DNA of 64,000 nucleotides from Falsiruegeria mediterranea M17 (lineage in GTDB: Bacteria; Pseudomonadota; Alphaproteobacteria; Rhodobacterales; Rhodobacteraceae). Shown here piece by piece: positions 41,215-52,571 of the stretch. Made by a program: the position numbers and the translations under genes. How positions within the stretch are numbered: the first letter of the stretch is position 1; every line of letters starts with the position of its first letter. The notes below the pieces were generated by a model. It made no database searches and was not told the origin of the DNA. It saw only the letters and a program-made list of their open reading frames with translations. Location: contig NZ_ONZG01000002.1 in NCBI RefSeq assembly GCF_900302455.1, forward strand, positions 62,001-126,000, written 5' to 3'.

Positions 41215-42657
41215 TCAGTTGACAAGAGTTGCCGCCGCAGCAGCTGCTGCGCCCTCAATCCCGAACTGATAGACCACACCGACCAGCATCAACGCCGCCG
41301 ATCCCATCAACGCCGCCCACAGGATGGGCGAGGAATGGGTGTCGAGTGCTTCTTCGGTCTCTTCCCCGAAGTACATGTAGAACACGATCCGCAGGTAGTA
41401 GAACGCACCAATGACCGAAGCCACAGCCGAGGCAATCACAAGCCCGGTCAGATCCGCCTGCACGCCCGCCTGCCAGACGCCATACTTGGCAAAGAAGCCA
41501 AGCATCGGTGGCACACCAGCCAGCGAGAACATCAGGATCAGAACGGCCAGAGCTTTGCCCGGCTCGCGGCGACCATATTGACGCAACGCCTCAATATCGG
41601 TGACGGGCTGGCCGTCACGTTCCATCATCAGGATAAAGGCAAAGGTGCCCACGTTCATGGTTACATAGATCGCCAGGTACATCAGCATCGACTTGACGCC
41701 CAGTTCCGTGCCTGCCGCCAGACCGATCAGGGCATACCCCATATGCGCAATCGAGGAAAACGCCATCAGACGCTTGATGTCACGCTGCCCGATGGCCGCA
41801 ATCGCGCCCAGGAACATCGAAAGCACCGACAGCAGGACGATGACTTGTTGCCAGTCCTTGACCGCGGCACCAAAGGCGTCGTGCATCAGACGCGCAAATA
41901 GAGCCATCGCCGCAACCTTGGGAGCGGTGGCAAAGAAGGCGGTGATCGGCGTGGGCGAGCCCTCGTAGACGTCCGGGGTCCACATGTGGAACGGCACAGC
42001 CGAAACCTTGAACGCCAGACCCGAGATCAGGAAGATCAGGCCAAACAGCATGCCCACCGACAGCTCACCATGCTTGGCGGTCTGAACGATGCCCGAGAAC
42101 AGAGTGGTGCCCGAGAAGCCGTAAACCAGCGAGGCGCCATAGAGCAGCAGACCAGAGCTGAGCGCGCCCAGGACAAAGTATTTCAGACCCGCTTCGGTCG
42201 ATTTCACACTGTCGCGACGCAGTGCGGCCACGACATAGAGCGCCAGCGATTGCAGCTCGAGCCCCATGTACAGCGCCATTAGATCGCCTGCTGAGACCAT
42301 CATCATCATGCCGACAGCAGCCAAGGCCACCAGCAGCGGGTATTCGAACCTCAGCAGCCCGCGACGGTTCATGTAGTCCTGGCTCATCACCAGAACCGCC
42401 GCCGCACTCAGCAGGATCGCCACTTTGGAAAAGCGGGAAAAGCCGTCGTCGACGAACATGCCGTTGAACGCCACATTGGTGCCATGGCCGCCGGTTGCGA
42501 TCCAGATGGCCAGCACAGCCATCAACCCGCTGGTCGTCCAGACCAGCAACGGGGCCATGCCGTCCTTGGTGGTGTAAACCGCCCCCAAGAGCGCCATCAT
42601 GGCGTACACGGCCAGAACAATCTCTGGCAGGATTACGGTCAGATCAGCCTGGATCAT
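41215..42657 (-). CDS. nuoN: NADH-quinone oxidoreductase subunit N
   Basis: This is a 480-residue membrane subunit of complex I with about 14 helices, one of the three antiporter-like proton channels. Helix-borne charged residues occur at the expected places: [21 protein letters not shown] (Glu in helix 5, about residues 127-147), [20 protein letters not shown] (Lys and His, about 212-231), and [17 protein letters not shown] (about 287-303). It is the last nuo gene and is followed by the hairpin before birA. nuoM lies 14 bases upstream. Confidence 0.96.
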   Translation of the reverse strand: MIQADLTVILPEIVLAVYAMMALLGAVYTTKDGMAPLLVWTTSGLMAVLAIWIATGGHGTNVAFNGMFVDDGFSRFSKVAILLSAAAVLVMSQDYMNRRGLLRFEYPLLVALAAVGMMMMVSAGDLMALYMGLELQSLALYVVAALRRDSVKSTEAGLKYFVLGALSSGLLLYGASLVYGFSGTTLFSGIVQTAKHGELSVGMLFGLIFLISGLAFKVSAVPFHMWTPDVYEGSPTPITAFFATAPKVAAMALFARLMHDAFGAAVKDWQQVIVLLSVLSMFLGAIAAIGQRDIKRLMAFSSIAHMGYALIGLAAGTELGVKSMLMYLAIYVTMNVGTFAFILMMERDGQPVTDIEALRQYGRREPGKALAVLILMFSLAGVPPMLGFFAKYGVWQAGVQADLTGLVIASAVASVIGAFYYLRIVFYMYFGEETEEALDTHSSPILWAALMGSAALMLVGVVYQFGIEGAAAAAAATLVN

Positions 42658-42671
42658 GTCCCGGGGCCCCC

Positions 42672-44216
42672 TTAGTGCGTCTCGGCAACCTGAGTCGCGG
42701 CCTCTGCCGCGGCCAGGGCCGTGTCATAGTTCGAAATCAGCGCGGCAGTCGACGGGCCGATGATGTCAGTGACCAGCGAGGGGTAGACCCCCAGCAGAAT
42801 GGTCATCACGATCAGCGGTGTGAACACTGCACGCTCGCGCGAGCTCATGTCGGTGATGGACTTGAGGCTTTCCTTGATCAGGTCGCCAAAGACCACCCGG
42901 CGATACAGCCATAGAGCGTACCCAGCCGAGAAGATCACGCCAGAGGTCGCAACAGCCGCCACCCAGGTGTTGACCTGGAAGATGCCCATGAGGGTCAGGA
43001 ATTCGCCGACAAAGCCTGAGGTACCCGGCAGGCCAACGTTGGCCATGGTGAACAGCATGAACACCAGCGCATAGGCAGGCATCCGGTTCACCAGACCACC
43101 ATAGGCGTCGATGTCGCGGGTGTGCATCCGGTCATAGATCACGCCTACACACAAGAACAGCGCCGCCGAGATGAAGCCGTGGCTGATCATCTGGAAAATC
43201 GCGCCGTCAACCCCCTGCTGATTGGCCGCAAAGATGCCCATGGTCACAAAGCCCATGTGCGCAACCGACGAATAGGCGATCAGCTTCTTCATGTCCTCCT
43301 GCACCATCGCCACCAGCGAGGTGTAGACAATCGCAATCGCCGACATCCACAACACCAGCGGCGTCAGAACCTCTGCCCCAACCGGGAACATCGGCAGACT
43401 GAAGCGCAAGAAGCCATAGCCGCCCATCTTCAGCAGGATCGCGGCCAGCACGACCGAACCAGCGGTCGGCGCCTGCACGTGCGCATCCGGCAACCAGGTG
43501 TGCACCGGCCACATCGGCATCTTGACCGCGAAGCTGGCAAAGAAGGCCAGGAACATCAGCGTCTGCATGCCGCCCACGACGTAGATTCCCAGCACGCTGA
43601 AGCTCTGCGAAGCGAACTGATGGCTCATCAGCGCCTCTATGTCTGTGGTGCCTGCATCCACATACATCGCCACCATCGCAACCAGCATCAGCACCGAGCC
43701 AAGGAAGGTGTAGAGGAAGAACTTGAAGCTGGCATAGATGCGTTCCTTGCCGCCCCAGATGCCGATGATCAGGAACATCGGGATCAGGCCCGCCTCGAAG
43801 AACAGGTAGAACAGGATCAGATCCAGCGCCATGAACACGCCCAGCATGAGCGTTTCCAAGAGCAGGAAGGCGATCATGTATTCCTTGACCCGCGTTTCCA
43901 CGTTCCAGCTGGCCAGGATGGTCAGCGGCATGATGAAGGTGGTCAGCAGGACAAACAGAACGCTGATGCCGTCAACGCCCATCTTGTACTTCAGCCCCAT
44001 GAACCATTCGGCCTCTTCCACGAACTGAAAGCCCGTGTTGGCCGGATCAAAGCCCGTGTAGATGCCGATGGACACCAGGAAGGTCACGGTCGTTGCAAAC
44101 AACGCCCCCCATTTGGCGTTGCGCTGCGCGGCTGCATCTTCGCCGCGCAGGAACACGGCCAGGATGAGCGCGGCAATCGCCGGGACAAAGGTGACGATGG
44201 AGAGGATATTATCCAT
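42672..44216 (-). CDS. nuoM: NADH-quinone oxidoreductase subunit M
   Basis: This 514-residue antiporter-like subunit has 14 predicted membrane helices. Landmarks include [22 protein letters not shown] (conserved Glu in helix 5, about residues 137-158), [22 protein letters not shown] (helix 7 Lys and His, about 224-245), and [21 protein letters not shown]. It contributes one proton path. Its ATG overlaps the nuoL stop by one base (TAATG), indicating coupled translation. Confidence 0.97.
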   Translation of the reverse strand: MDNILSIVTFVPAIAALILAVFLRGEDAAAQRNAKWGALFATTVTFLVSIGIYTGFDPANTGFQFVEEAEWFMGLKYKMGVDGISVLFVLLTTFIMPLTILASWNVETRVKEYMIAFLLLETLMLGVFMALDLILFYLFFEAGLIPMFLIIGIWGGKERIYASFKFFLYTFLGSVLMLVAMVAMYVDAGTTDIEALMSHQFASQSFSVLGIYVVGGMQTLMFLAFFASFAVKMPMWPVHTWLPDAHVQAPTAGSVVLAAILLKMGGYGFLRFSLPMFPVGAEVLTPLVLWMSAIAIVYTSLVAMVQEDMKKLIAYSSVAHMGFVTMGIFAANQQGVDGAIFQMISHGFISAALFLCVGVIYDRMHTRDIDAYGGLVNRMPAYALVFMLFTMANVGLPGTSGFVGEFLTLMGIFQVNTWVAAVATSGVIFSAGYALWLYRRVVFGDLIKESLKSITDMSSRERAVFTPLIVMTILLGVYPSLVTDIIGPSTAALISNYDTALAAAEAATQVAETH

Positions 44217-46351
44217 TAGTGTGCGCCTCCGCCGATCGACATCCAGGTGACCAGAGCAGCAATGCCCAGAACCATCCAGAAGGCATAGGTAAAGATGTAG
44301 CCCGACTGCGCCTTGCCTGCGAGGCGGGTAAAGAAGGGAACAACGCCCATGGCCACCCCGTTCAGGAAGCCATCAATGGTGTTGCCGTCGCCTCGTTTCC
44401 ACAGGAAGCGGCCAATCGCCAGGGCGGGTTTGACAAAGATCGCGTCATAGAGTTCGTCAAAATACCACTTGTTCTTGAGGAACCTGTAGAGCGGGTTGAA
44501 GTTCTCGACCATGCGGCCGGGCATCGCCGGGTTCCAGACATAGAACCAAAGCGCCACGATCAAACCCAAGGCCATCGCGATGAAGGGCGAAACCTTGACC
44601 CATTTGGGTGCGGCATGCGCGTCATCAAGAACGGTGTTGTCCGGTGCCATGTACAAAGCACCCTCACCCAGTTCACCTGCAAAGACATAGTGATGCTCGC
44701 CTGAAGATGCCTTGCCATGTTCGTCATCTGCGTGACCCGCTTCATCGCTGTGGCCATCCGACGACACAGTGTCGGAACCGGATGCGCCGTGCGAGGTGTC
44801 ATGACCTTCGGCTGCGGCCTCGGCAACCGGGATGCCGTAGAACTTGGCAACCTGATCGGTGTGACCAAAGAAGCTGTTGTACCAGATCATACCGGCAAAG
44901 ACGGCACCAGCAGACAGAACACCAAGCGGCACCAGCATGACCATAGGGCTTTCATGCGCGTGCTCGTGGGTGTGCTTGTCGCCACGCTCTTCACCATAGA
45001 AGGTGAGCAGGATCAAACGCCAGCTGTAGAACGATGTCATCGCAGCGGCCACAACCAGCAGCCAGAAACCATAAGACGACCCGCCTGCATAAGCGCTTTC
45101 GATGATCGCGTCCTTTGACAGGAAGCCCGCAAATCCAAAGTGCGTCAGCGGAATGCCCACACCGGTGATGGCCAGCGTACCAATCATCATCGCCGCAAAG
45201 GTATAGGGGATCTTCTTACGCAGGTTGCCATAGTTCATCATGTCCTGCTCGTGGTGCATCGCGTGGATGACCGAACCGGCCCCAAGGAACAACAGCGCCT
45301 TGAAGAAAGCGTGCGTGAACAGGTGGAACATCGCCGCCGAATACATGCCCACACCCGCGGCCACGAACATGTAGCCAAGCTGCGAACAGGTCGAATAGGC
45401 GATGACGCGCTTGATGTCGGTCTGAACCAGACCCACGGTCGCGGCAAAGAATGCGGTTGTGGCACCAAGGACGGTGATGAACCCGGTCGCGCCCGGCGCA
45501 AATTCCATCAGCGGCGACATGCGGCAGACCAGGAAGACACCGGCGGTGACCATGGTTGCGGCGTGGATCAGCGCCGACACAGGCGTCGGGCCCTCCATCG
45601 CGTCCGGCAGCCAGGTGTGCAGGATCAACTGCGCCGATTTACCCATGGCGCCGATGAAGAGCAGCACACAGACAACCTCGATCGCGGACCATTCGGCCCA
45701 CAGGAACGTCAGCTGCGTCTCGGCCAGAGTGGGCGCGGCAGCAAAGATGTCGTCAAAGTTGATGCTGTCGACCAAAAAGAACAGCGCGAAGATGCCAAGC
45801 GCAAAACCGAAGTCACCCACACGGTTGACGATGAACGCTTTCATCGCCGCCGCATTGGCCGACGGCTTGCGATAGTAGAAGCCGATCAGAAGGTAGGATG
45901 CGACGCCCACGCCTTCCCAGCCAAAGAACATCTGCACCAGGTTGTCGGCGGTCACCAGCATCAGCATGGCGAAGGTAAAGAACGACAGATAGGCAAAGAA
46001 GCGCGGCTTATAGCTCTCACCTTCGCGCCACTGCGGATCGTGATCCATGTAGCCAAAGGAATAAAGGTGCACGAGCGCCGAAACCGTGGTGACAACGATC
46101 AGCATGATCGCGGTCATCCGGTCCAGACGGATCGCCCAGTCGGTGCTCAGCGCGCCGCTTTCGATCCAGCGCAGGATCTCGATCTGCTGGGTGACACCGT
46201 CAAAGGTGAAAAAGACGATCCAGCTGAGCAGGCAGCTCAGGAACAGCAGGCCAGTGGCGGTCCACATGGCGGCTTTTTCGCCCAGGAATTTCCAGCCGAA
46301 CCCGCACAGGATCGCGCCGACCAGAGGGGCAAAGAGGATAGTGGTTTCCAT
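44216..46351 (-). CDS. nuoL: NADH-quinone oxidoreductase subunit L with His-rich insertions
   Basis: This is a 711-residue subunit, the distal proton channel carrying the long lateral helix. Core motifs are [21 protein letters not shown] (about residues 137-157), [21 protein letters not shown] (about 234-254) and [19 protein letters not shown]. It is longer than E. coli NuoL (613). Two loops are rich in His and acidic residues: [14 protein letters not shown] at about 452-465, and a second region (about 518-557) with nine His, including [16 protein letters not shown] and GEHHY. These could bind metal or be disordered. nuoK precedes it by 6 bases. Confidence 0.96.
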   Translation of the reverse strand: METTILFAPLVGAILCGFGWKFLGEKAAMWTATGLLFLSCLLSWIVFFTFDGVTQQIEILRWIESGALSTDWAIRLDRMTAIMLIVVTTVSALVHLYSFGYMDHDPQWREGESYKPRFFAYLSFFTFAMLMLVTADNLVQMFFGWEGVGVASYLLIGFYYRKPSANAAAMKAFIVNRVGDFGFALGIFALFFLVDSINFDDIFAAAPTLAETQLTFLWAEWSAIEVVCVLLFIGAMGKSAQLILHTWLPDAMEGPTPVSALIHAATMVTAGVFLVCRMSPLMEFAPGATGFITVLGATTAFFAATVGLVQTDIKRVIAYSTCSQLGYMFVAAGVGMYSAAMFHLFTHAFFKALLFLGAGSVIHAMHHEQDMMNYGNLRKKIPYTFAAMMIGTLAITGVGIPLTHFGFAGFLSKDAIIESAYAGGSSYGFWLLVVAAAMTSFYSWRLILLTFYGEERGDKHTHEHAHESPMVMLVPLGVLSAGAVFAGMIWYNSFFGHTDQVAKFYGIPVAEAAAEGHDTSHGASGSDTVSSDGHSDEAGHADDEHGKASSGEHHYVFAGELGEGALYMAPDNTVLDDAHAAPKWVKVSPFIAMALGLIVALWFYVWNPAMPGRMVENFNPLYRFLKNKWYFDELYDAIFVKPALAIGRFLWKRGDGNTIDGFLNGVAMGVVPFFTRLAGKAQSGYIFTYAFWMVLGIAALVTWMSIGGGAH

Positions 46352-46357
46352 AATCTC

Positions 46358-46663
46358 TTAACCCTTCATCACGTTGATGTCTTCGACGGCGATGGTGCCG
46401 CGGTTGCGGAAGAAGCAGACCAGGATGGCCAGACCAATCGCGGCCTCGGCGGCGGCAACGGTCAGCACAAATAGCGTGAAGACCTGACCGACCAGATCGC
46501 CAAGGAAACTGGAGAACGCCACAAGGTTGATGTTCACCGCGAGCAGCATCAGTTCGATGCTCATCAGCAGGATGATCACGTTCTTGCGGTTCAGGAAGAG
46601 ACCGAAGATGCCAATGACAAACAGCGTCGCCGCGACCGTCAGATAGTGTTCAAGTCCGATCAT
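46358..46663 (-). CDS. nuoK: NADH-quinone oxidoreductase subunit K
   Basis: This is a 101-residue subunit with three helices and the two buried Glu residues expected for proton transfer, in [17 protein letters not shown] (about residues 34-50) and [19 protein letters not shown] (about 68-86). Length is identical to most relatives. It lies between nuoJ (2 bases) and nuoL. Confidence 0.97.
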   Translation of the reverse strand: MIGLEHYLTVAATLFVIGIFGLFLNRKNVIILLMSIELMLLAVNINLVAFSSFLGDLVGQVFTLFVLTVAAAEAAIGLAILVCFFRNRGTIAVEDINVMKG

Positions 46664-46665
46664 GG

Positions 46666-47268
46666 TTACAGCCCCTGCCCCGGTTTGACGTCCTTGAGTT
46701 CCATCGCGGTTGCCGGGTCGCGCATCATCTGGGCAACGATGTCCTGACGCTTGATGTCGGTCCGATGGCGCAGTGTCAGCACGATGGCGCCGATCATTGC
46801 CACCAGCAGGATCAGACCTGCCAGCTGGAACAGAAGGAAATATTGGTCGTAAAGAATGACGCCGAGCGCCTCGGTGTTGTGGCGATCAGCGGGCACCGGC
46901 TGCGCCAGATGATTTGCGGCACCCGGAGCACTTTCCCATGCGCCAAAGGCCATCACGAACTGCATCAGGATGACCAGGCCGATCAGCAAGGCCAGCGGCA
47001 TATAGCGCGCCATCTCGGCCTTCAACTCGGCAAAGTCCACATCCAGCATCATCACCACAAACAGGAACAGCACCGCGACCGCGCCCACGTAGACGATGAT
47101 CAGCAGCATCGCCACGAATTCCGCCCCCAGCAGAACAAACAGCCCCGCTGATGAGATGAACGACAAGATCAACCACAGCACCGAATGCACCGGCTGGCGG
47201 CTGATCACGGTGAACAGCCCCCCGGTGATCGCGCTGATCGCGAATAGGTAAAAGGCAAATACACTCAT
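46666..47268 (-). CDS. nuoJ: NADH-quinone oxidoreductase subunit J
   Basis: This 200-residue subunit has five helices. Helix 3, with the pi-bulge region, reads [25 protein letters not shown] (about residues 54-78), as in other NuoJ/ND6 proteins. It links the antiporter chain to the quinone site. Its start overlaps the CMD-family gene stop by 4 bases, so a non-subunit gene is placed between nuoI and nuoJ with tight coupling on both sides. Confidence 0.96.
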   Translation of the reverse strand: MSVFAFYLFAISAITGGLFTVISRQPVHSVLWLILSFISSAGLFVLLGAEFVAMLLIIVYVGAVAVLFLFVVMMLDVDFAELKAEMARYMPLALLIGLVILMQFVMAFGAWESAPGAANHLAQPVPADRHNTEALGVILYDQYFLLFQLAGLILLVAMIGAIVLTLRHRTDIKRQDIVAQMMRDPATAMELKDVKPGQGL

Positions 47269-47684
47269 GTTTCGCTGTCCCCTTCTTCGCCCATGACCTC
47301 TTGCGCCAACTCCAGTGCGCGGGTCATGGCCGGAATGCCGGCAAACACCGACATCTGTCCGATCGTTTCAACGATCTCTTGTTTCTTGGCGCCCGCCTCG
47401 ACCGCGTGGCGCACCGTTTGGCGCACAGCTGAATCCGCCTGCGCGCCCTGCATGGTCAACCCTGCCAACGTAATCAACAGACGTGTCTTGGCATCCAGCC
47501 CGTCCTTGTTGACGGTGTTGCCAAACATCATCTCCATCACCTCTTTGGGCATGGTCGGCCACATGGCTTCGAACCCTTTGAAGGCGTCGGTGGGCGAGAA
47601 GTTTTCAAGCGCGGGGTTCATGGCCTTGGCCATGTCCTGCGCCTGCTTCATCATCATCTCGAACGGGTTTTTCGGGTCGGTCAT
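47265..47684 (-). CDS. Carboxymuconolactone decarboxylase (CMD)-family protein within nuo operon
   Basis: This is a 139-residue helical protein of the AhpD/CMD superfamily: [20 protein letters not shown] (about residues 63-82) and [27 protein letters not shown] (about 93-119) match the CMD core. The redox Cys pair of AhpD is absent, so peroxidase-type chemistry is unlikely. The start at 47684 overlaps the nuoI stop (ATGA), and its stop overlaps the nuoJ start. An assembly or stability role for complex I is possible but rests on position alone. Confidence 0.82.
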   Translation of the reverse strand: MTDPKNPFEMMMKQAQDMAKAMNPALENFSPTDAFKGFEAMWPTMPKEVMEMMFGNTVNKDGLDAKTRLLITLAGLTMQGAQADSAVRQTVRHAVEAGAKKQEIVETIGQMSVFAGIPAMTRALELAQEVMGEEGDSET

Positions 47685-48175
47685 CGGTAGGGCGCATCCA
47701 TTTCCAGGTTGCGGGCAATTTCGGCTTCCCACCGCTCGCCGTTCGCCAACAGCTTGTCCTTGTCATAGAACAACTCTTCGCGGGTCTCAGTAGCGAATTC
47801 GAAATTCGGCCCCTCGACGATGGCATCCACCGGGCAAGCCTCTTGGCAGAAGCCGCAGTAGATGCATTTGGTCATGTCGATGTCATAGCGCGTCGTGCGG
47901 CGGCTACCGTCTTCGCGCGGTTCCGCGTCGATGGTGATCGCCTGTGCCGGGCAGACCGCCTCGCACAGTTTGCAGGCGATACAGCGTTCTTCGCCGTTGG
48001 GATAGCGGCGCAGCGCGTGTTCACCCCGGAAGCGGGGCGACAGAGGCCCCTTTTCATGCGGGTAGTTGATCGTTGCCTTGGGCGCGAAGAAATACTTCAG
48101 CCCCAGTTTCATGCCGACCCAGAAATCCTGTAGCAGGAAATATTTGGCGGCGCGGGTGTAGTCGATGTTTGCCAT
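47681..48175 (-). CDS. nuoI: NADH-quinone oxidoreductase subunit I
   Basis: This 164-residue ferredoxin-like subunit has two [4Fe-4S] clusters (N6a and N6b): [12 protein letters not shown] (about residues 65-76) and [12 protein letters not shown] (about 104-115). They carry electrons towards NuoB. The start at 48175 ([19 protein letters not shown]) matches relatives; the open frame extends upstream into nuoH but without a reason to use it. The two Met-less upstream residues overlap only the intergene. nuoH precedes it by 2 bases. Confidence 0.97.
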   Translation of the reverse strand: MANIDYTRAAKYFLLQDFWVGMKLGLKYFFAPKATINYPHEKGPLSPRFRGEHALRRYPNGEERCIACKLCEAVCPAQAITIDAEPREDGSRRTTRYDIDMTKCIYCGFCQEACPVDAIVEGPNFEFATETREELFYDKDKLLANGERWEAEIARNLEMDAPYR

Positions 48176-48177
48176 GA

Positions 48178-49215
48178 TCAGCCCCCTACACTCCAGCGGG
48201 CGAATGCCCCCCAGAACCAGTCGAATTTTGCCGCAAAGGCCACGAAAACCACCCAACCCAGCGAGAACGGCAGGAACACTTTCCAGCCCAGGCGCATCAG
48301 CTGGTCATAGCGGTAGCGTGGCGTGATCGCCTTGACCATCGCGAAGAGGAAGAAGAAGAACGCCATCTTGGCGACCATCCACAGCACGCCATCGGGCAAT
48401 CCGGGGATCGGCGACAGCCAGCCCCCAAAGAACAAGAGCGTGGTCAGCGCACACATCAGGAAGATCGCGATGTATTCACCTGCCATGAACAACAGGAATG
48501 GGGTTGCCGAATATTCCACCTGATACCCGGCCACCAGTTCGGATTCCGCTTCAGGCAGGTCGAATGGGGGTCGGTTGGTCTCGGCCAGTGCCGAGATGAA
48601 GAACAGGAAGACCATCGGGAAATGCGGCAGCCAGTACCAGTTGAACAGGCCCAGATTGCCGTCTTGCGCGCGCACGATGTCGCCAAAGTTCATCGAACCG
48701 GTCGACAGGATCACGCCGATGATGATCAGACCGATGGACACCTCGTACGAGATCATCTGCGCGGCTGACCGCAGCGATCCCAGGAACGGGTATTTCGAGT
48801 TCGAGGCCCAACCGCCCATGATCACGCCATAAACCTCAAGCGAGGAGACAGCGAAGACATAGAGGATCGCGACGTTGATGTCCGACAGAACCCAACCATC
48901 GTTGAACGGGATCACCGCCCAGGCAATCATTGCCAGAACGAACGAGGTCAGCGGTGCCAGGATAAACACGGTGCGGTCGGCACCGGCGGGGATCACCACC
49001 TCTTTGACCACATATTTCAGCGCGTCCGCCACCGATTGCAGCAGGCCATAGACGCCCACGACGTTGGGGCCCCGACGCATCTGAACCGCTGCCCAGATCT
49101 TGCGGTCGCCGTAAACCAGAAAGAGCAGCGAGATCATCACAAAGGCAACAACTGCAAGCACTTGCGCCAGGATAATCACGGCGATGCCGCCTGGGGTGTT
49201 AAAGAATTCAGCCAT
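48178..49215 (-). CDS. nuoH: NADH-quinone oxidoreductase subunit H
   Basis: This 345-residue subunit has eight helices and forms the quinone-entry tunnel and the first proton channel. The conserved loop with acidic residues appears as [23 protein letters not shown] (about residues 211-233), and [21 protein letters not shown] (about 29-49) is the amphipathic first loop. Length is normal. It lies between a small lipoprotein gene (6 bases) and nuoI (2 bases). Confidence 0.97.
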   Translation of the reverse strand: MAEFFNTPGGIAVIILAQVLAVVAFVMISLLFLVYGDRKIWAAVQMRRGPNVVGVYGLLQSVADALKYVVKEVVIPAGADRTVFILAPLTSFVLAMIAWAVIPFNDGWVLSDINVAILYVFAVSSLEVYGVIMGGWASNSKYPFLGSLRSAAQMISYEVSIGLIIIGVILSTGSMNFGDIVRAQDGNLGLFNWYWLPHFPMVFLFFISALAETNRPPFDLPEAESELVAGYQVEYSATPFLLFMAGEYIAIFLMCALTTLLFFGGWLSPIPGLPDGVLWMVAKMAFFFFLFAMVKAITPRYRYDQLMRLGWKVFLPFSLGWVVFVAFAAKFDWFWGAFARWSVGG

Positions 49216-49221
49216 AGGTCC

Positions 49222-49608
49222 TCACACCGTGGGTATTCCGTTTTCCGCGCAATTGGCGACCACGACTTCGGCGTCGATGGTATCCAACCCACGGGGTAAT
49301 GATGACGAGATGGTGTAAACAGCATCCGCCGACCACACGCCACCTTTTTCATTCATGTTTGTGCGCAAATGCCGCGCAAAGCCGTAGCCACGGATCAGCG
49401 CATACTGCGCCGCCGCACATTCGGCATAGGCGTCCACATCCCGTTCGTTGCGGGCGCCTGTCATTGTCACATCGAATTGCACCAGATCCCCGTCCAGGAG
49501 CGAGGTTTCAACGCCCTGATAGTCAGGCGAGAACCGTGTCACCGTATCACCGGCCTGCTCGTCACAAGCCGCCAATGCGATCAGGGATATGAGTGCGATC
49601 CGGATCAT
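49222..49608 (-). CDS. Small lipoprotein between nuoG and nuoH
   Basis: This 128-residue protein has a short lipoprotein signal ending in LIALAAC (Cys15), followed by Asp, which would favour inner-membrane retention by the E. coli rule. The mature part has paired Cys residues ([10 protein letters not shown] and VVANCAENG) likely to form a disulfide. No domain is recognised. Its start overlaps the nuoG stop by 4 bases (ATGA), so it is translated with complex I subunits. Confidence 0.8.
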   Translation of the reverse strand: MIRIALISLIALAACDEQAGDTVTRFSPDYQGVETSLLDGDLVQFDVTMTGARNERDVDAYAECAAAQYALIRGYGFARHLRTNMNEKGGVWSADAVYTISSSLPRGLDTIDAEVVVANCAENGIPTV

Positions 49609-51626
49609 TCTGCCGCAATCTGCTCCGCGGAGCGCGCCTTGGCCCCGGCCGACAGTTCAGCCATCAGCTCGGATGCGCGGGCAATCGGGTTGGTCAGGTA
49701 GAAATCCTTGACCGCAGTGCGGAAGGTCGCCTTGCCAAGCGGGCCCGCGTTCAGTGCCTGCACTTCATTTTCGACGACCTCGTCGATCCGGGCCAGATGC
49801 GGGACAGCCGCAACCAGTGCCTGGCGAAGTTGTGCGAGGCTGTCGTACGGCAGTGCTTCACCGGTTTCCGCGCTCAATGCGCGCAGGATAGCCCAGTTCT
49901 CCTTGGCCTCACCTGGCGCAAATCCGGCGCGCAGGGCCAACTGCGGGCGGCCTTCGGTGTTCACAAACAGGCCGTTCTCTTCGGTATAGGCCGCACCGGG
50001 CAGGATCACGTCGGCGCGATGCGCGCCACGGTCGCCATGGCTGCCCTGATAGATAACAAAGGCACCGTCTCCGATTTCGACCTCGTCGGCACCAAGGTTA
50101 TAGATCACGTCCGCTTCGCTGATCGCGTCCATACCACCTTCGTTGGTCGCATCTACATCCATGGCACCGACGCGGGATGCAGCAGTGTGCAGGATCAACA
50201 AACCGCTTTCGGTGTTGGTCGCAACCGCCTGGGCCGCGGCCAGAACAGCCGCGCCGTCCGCCTCTTGCAGGGCGCCCTGCCCCACGATCACCAGCGAGCG
50301 CTTGGCCTTGATTTCGTCATCTCCGCCCATGTCGACAACCTTTTGCAGCGCGGCGCGGTCCTCACCCATATGGGCATAGTCATAGGTCAGATCGACAGCC
50401 TGACCGACCAGCGCGACCTCGGCCCCGTGGATCCAGGCTTTGCGAATACGCGCGTTCAGCACCGGCGCCTCGTTACGAGGGTCAGTGCCGATCAGCAGGA
50501 TGCGCTCGGCGCTGTCGATGTCCTCGATGGCCGCGGTCCCGGCATAGGCGCCACGGTTGCCCGCTGGCAGCTTTGCACCGTCGGTGCGGCATTCCACAAC
50601 GCCGCCTTTACCCTCGACCAGTTGCTTCAGCGCAAATGTCGCCTCGACCGAAGCCAGATCGCCAACCAGACCGGCCAGTTTTTCGGCTCCGTTGATCGCC
50701 TTGGCCGCAGCGGCCAGAGCCTCGGGCCAGCTTGCAGGCTTCAGCTTGCCGTCAACGCGCACGTAAGGGCGGTCCAGACGCTGTCGGCGCAACCCGTCCC
50801 AGACAAAGCGGGTCTTGTCGCTGATCCATTCCTCGTTCACGCCGTCATGGTTGCGCGGCAGGAAACGCATCACTTCACGGCCCTTGGTATCGACGCGGAT
50901 GTTCGAACCCAGGGCGTCCATGACATCGATGCTTTCGGTCTTGGTCAGCTCCCACGGGCGCGCGGTAAAGGCGTATGGTTTCGACGTCAGCGCGCCAACC
51001 GGGCACAGGTCGATGATGTTGCCCTGCAGGTTCGAGACCAGCGTTTCGTTCAGATAGCTGGTGATCTCGGCATCTTCACCGCGACCGGTTTGGCCCATCT
51101 GGGTGATGCCCGCGACCTCGGTCGTGAAGCGCACACAGCGGGTGCAGCTGATGCAGCGGGTCATCGCGGTGGACACCAGCGGGCCGAGGTCCAGATCGTC
51201 GACCGCACGCTTGGCTTCTTTGAAACGGGTCGCCGAGATGCCATAGGCCATCGCCTGATCCTGCAGATCACACTCGCCGCCCTGATCGCAGATCGGGCAA
51301 TCCAGCGGGTGGTTTATGAGCATGAACTCCATCACCCCTTCGCGGGCCTTCTTGACCATGGGCGAGTTTGTCTTGACCACCGGCGCCTGACCTTCGGGGC
51401 CAGGACGCAGATCGCGCACCTGCATCGCACATGAGGCGGCAGGCTTGGGCGGACCGCCCACAACCTCGACCAGGCACATGCGGCAGTTGCCCGCGATGGA
51501 CAGACGCTCGTGATAACAGAACCGCGGCACCTCGACCCCGGCCTGCTCACAGGCCTGGATCAGGGTCATCGCGCCGTCCACTTCGAGCTCTTGCCCATCG
51601 ATATTGATCTTGCGGAGGTCAGACAT
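49605..51626 (-). CDS. nuoG: NADH-quinone oxidoreductase subunit G
   Basis: This is a 673-residue peripheral-arm subunit carrying several Fe-S clusters. The N-terminal [2Fe-2S] ligands are in [17 protein letters not shown] (about residues 35-51). [18 protein letters not shown] (about 105-122) and [10 protein letters not shown] (about 157-166) with CPVGAL supply the [4Fe-4S] clusters N5 and N4. The rest is the molybdopterin-oxidoreductase-like domain without a cofactor. Its length is close to mitochondrial NDUFS1 rather than the longer E. coli form. It begins 3 bases before the DUF5333 stop on this strand. Confidence 0.96.
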   Translation of the reverse strand: MSDLRKINIDGQELEVDGAMTLIQACEQAGVEVPRFCYHERLSIAGNCRMCLVEVVGGPPKPAASCAMQVRDLRPGPEGQAPVVKTNSPMVKKAREGVMEFMLINHPLDCPICDQGGECDLQDQAMAYGISATRFKEAKRAVDDLDLGPLVSTAMTRCISCTRCVRFTTEVAGITQMGQTGRGEDAEITSYLNETLVSNLQGNIIDLCPVGALTSKPYAFTARPWELTKTESIDVMDALGSNIRVDTKGREVMRFLPRNHDGVNEEWISDKTRFVWDGLRRQRLDRPYVRVDGKLKPASWPEALAAAAKAINGAEKLAGLVGDLASVEATFALKQLVEGKGGVVECRTDGAKLPAGNRGAYAGTAAIEDIDSAERILLIGTDPRNEAPVLNARIRKAWIHGAEVALVGQAVDLTYDYAHMGEDRAALQKVVDMGGDDEIKAKRSLVIVGQGALQEADGAAVLAAAQAVATNTESGLLILHTAASRVGAMDVDATNEGGMDAISEADVIYNLGADEVEIGDGAFVIYQGSHGDRGAHRADVILPGAAYTEENGLFVNTEGRPQLALRAGFAPGEAKENWAILRALSAETGEALPYDSLAQLRQALVAAVPHLARIDEVVENEVQALNAGPLGKATFRTAVKDFYLTNPIARASELMAELSAGAKARSAEQIAAE

Positions 51627-51629
51627 GGT

Positions 51630-52046
51630 CTATTTCGCCCTCAAATACACGCCGATCGCGCTGTTTTTATTGATCTCTGCGCGACCAAGCGCACAGAAGG
51701 TTTCAGGTTGTCCGTATTTCGCACCGTTGGCGGCCAGATAGCTCTCGCCCTTGGCGCGCATACGGTCCTTTTCAGTATCGGATTCCACATAGGCCCGGAT
51801 TTCATCGTCCGAATAGCCCAGCTTGTTGGCCTTGGACCGCAGTCCCCACATCACGCCGATCGCTTTCATCCGGCGGCCACTGATGCCGTTGCAAATCTCG
51901 GCGATTTCGTTGGCGATGGCGATGTAGTAGAGTTCGTTGTCGATCTCGCTCACCTCGCGCAGAGGCGGTTTGGCCTGGGCCGCAGCGGGGACCGAGGCAG
52001 GCAGAGCGACCAGGGTCGCAAAAACGGCATACTTGATAACGGACAT
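51630..52046 (-). CDS. DUF5333 secreted protein within nuo operon
   Basis: This 138-residue protein has a signal peptide (MSVIKYAVFATLVALPASVPAAAQA) and a mature part matching DUF5333 of Rhodobacteraceae: LREVSEIDNELYYIAIANEI, CNGISGRRMKAIGVMWGL and ETFCALG. The two Cys (about residues 67 and 122) may form a disulfide. Met at 52046 was chosen because it begins the signal peptide and has AACGAAAGG upstream. It lies 3 bases before nuoG. Function is unknown; conserved placement suggests a link to complex I. Confidence 0.82.
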   Translation of the reverse strand: MSVIKYAVFATLVALPASVPAAAQAKPPLREVSEIDNELYYIAIANEIAEICNGISGRRMKAIGVMWGLRSKANKLGYSDDEIRAYVESDTEKDRMRAKGESYLAANGAKYGQPETFCALGRAEINKNSAIGVYLRAK

Positions 52047-52144
52047 GACATTCCCTTTCGTTTTGGATGATCCAAAACGACCCGCATCCGGGCTGCTATT
52101 CAATAACAGCCCCTCAGATGAGCAAGGATATGCCAATGCGCGGA

Positions 52145-52501
52145 TCATGGTCGGCCACAGGTCCCGCGGAAGGTCAGCGCCCCATCAACCAACTGCAGCT
52201 GCGCCGGATCGGCGTCCGGACCGACGGCCCACTCGATGTCCGAGGTGCCATAGTTCTCGATACAATAGCGGTACGCACGGTCTCGACCGGCCTTGCGCGC
52301 CGAGTCCACCGAGATCGCTGCACCTTCGACGCGAACATAGAAGTCGGCCAGAGAGGCTTTCTTGTCGACCGGCTGTGCATCGGTACGGAACTCGATGCCA
52401 TCATAAGTGATCAAGTTAACTGCGTTTTTCTTGCGGTTGCATCCGGCAACCGCCACAGCCGCGCACAATATGCCCAGCAGGGCAAGACGGGTGGTCTTCA
52501 T
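52145..52501 (-). CDS. Small lipoprotein within nuo operon
   Basis: This is a 118-residue lipoprotein with lipobox AVAGC (about residues 17-21) after a hydrophobic core (LALLGILCAAVA). The mature part contains VDSARKAGRDRAYRYCIENYGTSDIEWAVG and a second Cys near the end (FRGTCGRP), which fits one disulfide. No known domain is recognised. It lies 98 bases before DUF5333, with the AT-rich stretch 52060-52130 in between, so it may also have separate regulation. GAGGACACTGAC precedes the ATG. Confidence 0.75.
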   Translation of the reverse strand: MKTTRLALLGILCAAVAVAGCNRKKNAVNLITYDGIEFRTDAQPVDKKASLADFYVRVEGAAISVDSARKAGRDRAYRYCIENYGTSDIEWAVGPDADPAQLQLVDGALTFRGTCGRP

Positions 52502-52571
52502 GTCAGTGTCCTCCTATGGGCTGTGCCCAGATCCCTGGGTTGGCTGGTGAATATGTGTTTCATCGTTTTGG

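Noticed and set aside
43122-46474. Long open frames opposite nuoM and nuoL (365 and 444 codons)
   Set aside because: They are the antisense of strongly conserved membrane subunits. Their products are Arg/His/Gln-rich with no recognisable domain, and such frames arise readily in GC-rich coding DNA.
49593-51434. 613-codon open frame opposite nuoG
   Set aside because: It is an antisense shadow of nuoG, with no ribosome site or domain. NuoG itself carries intact Fe-S motifs throughout.
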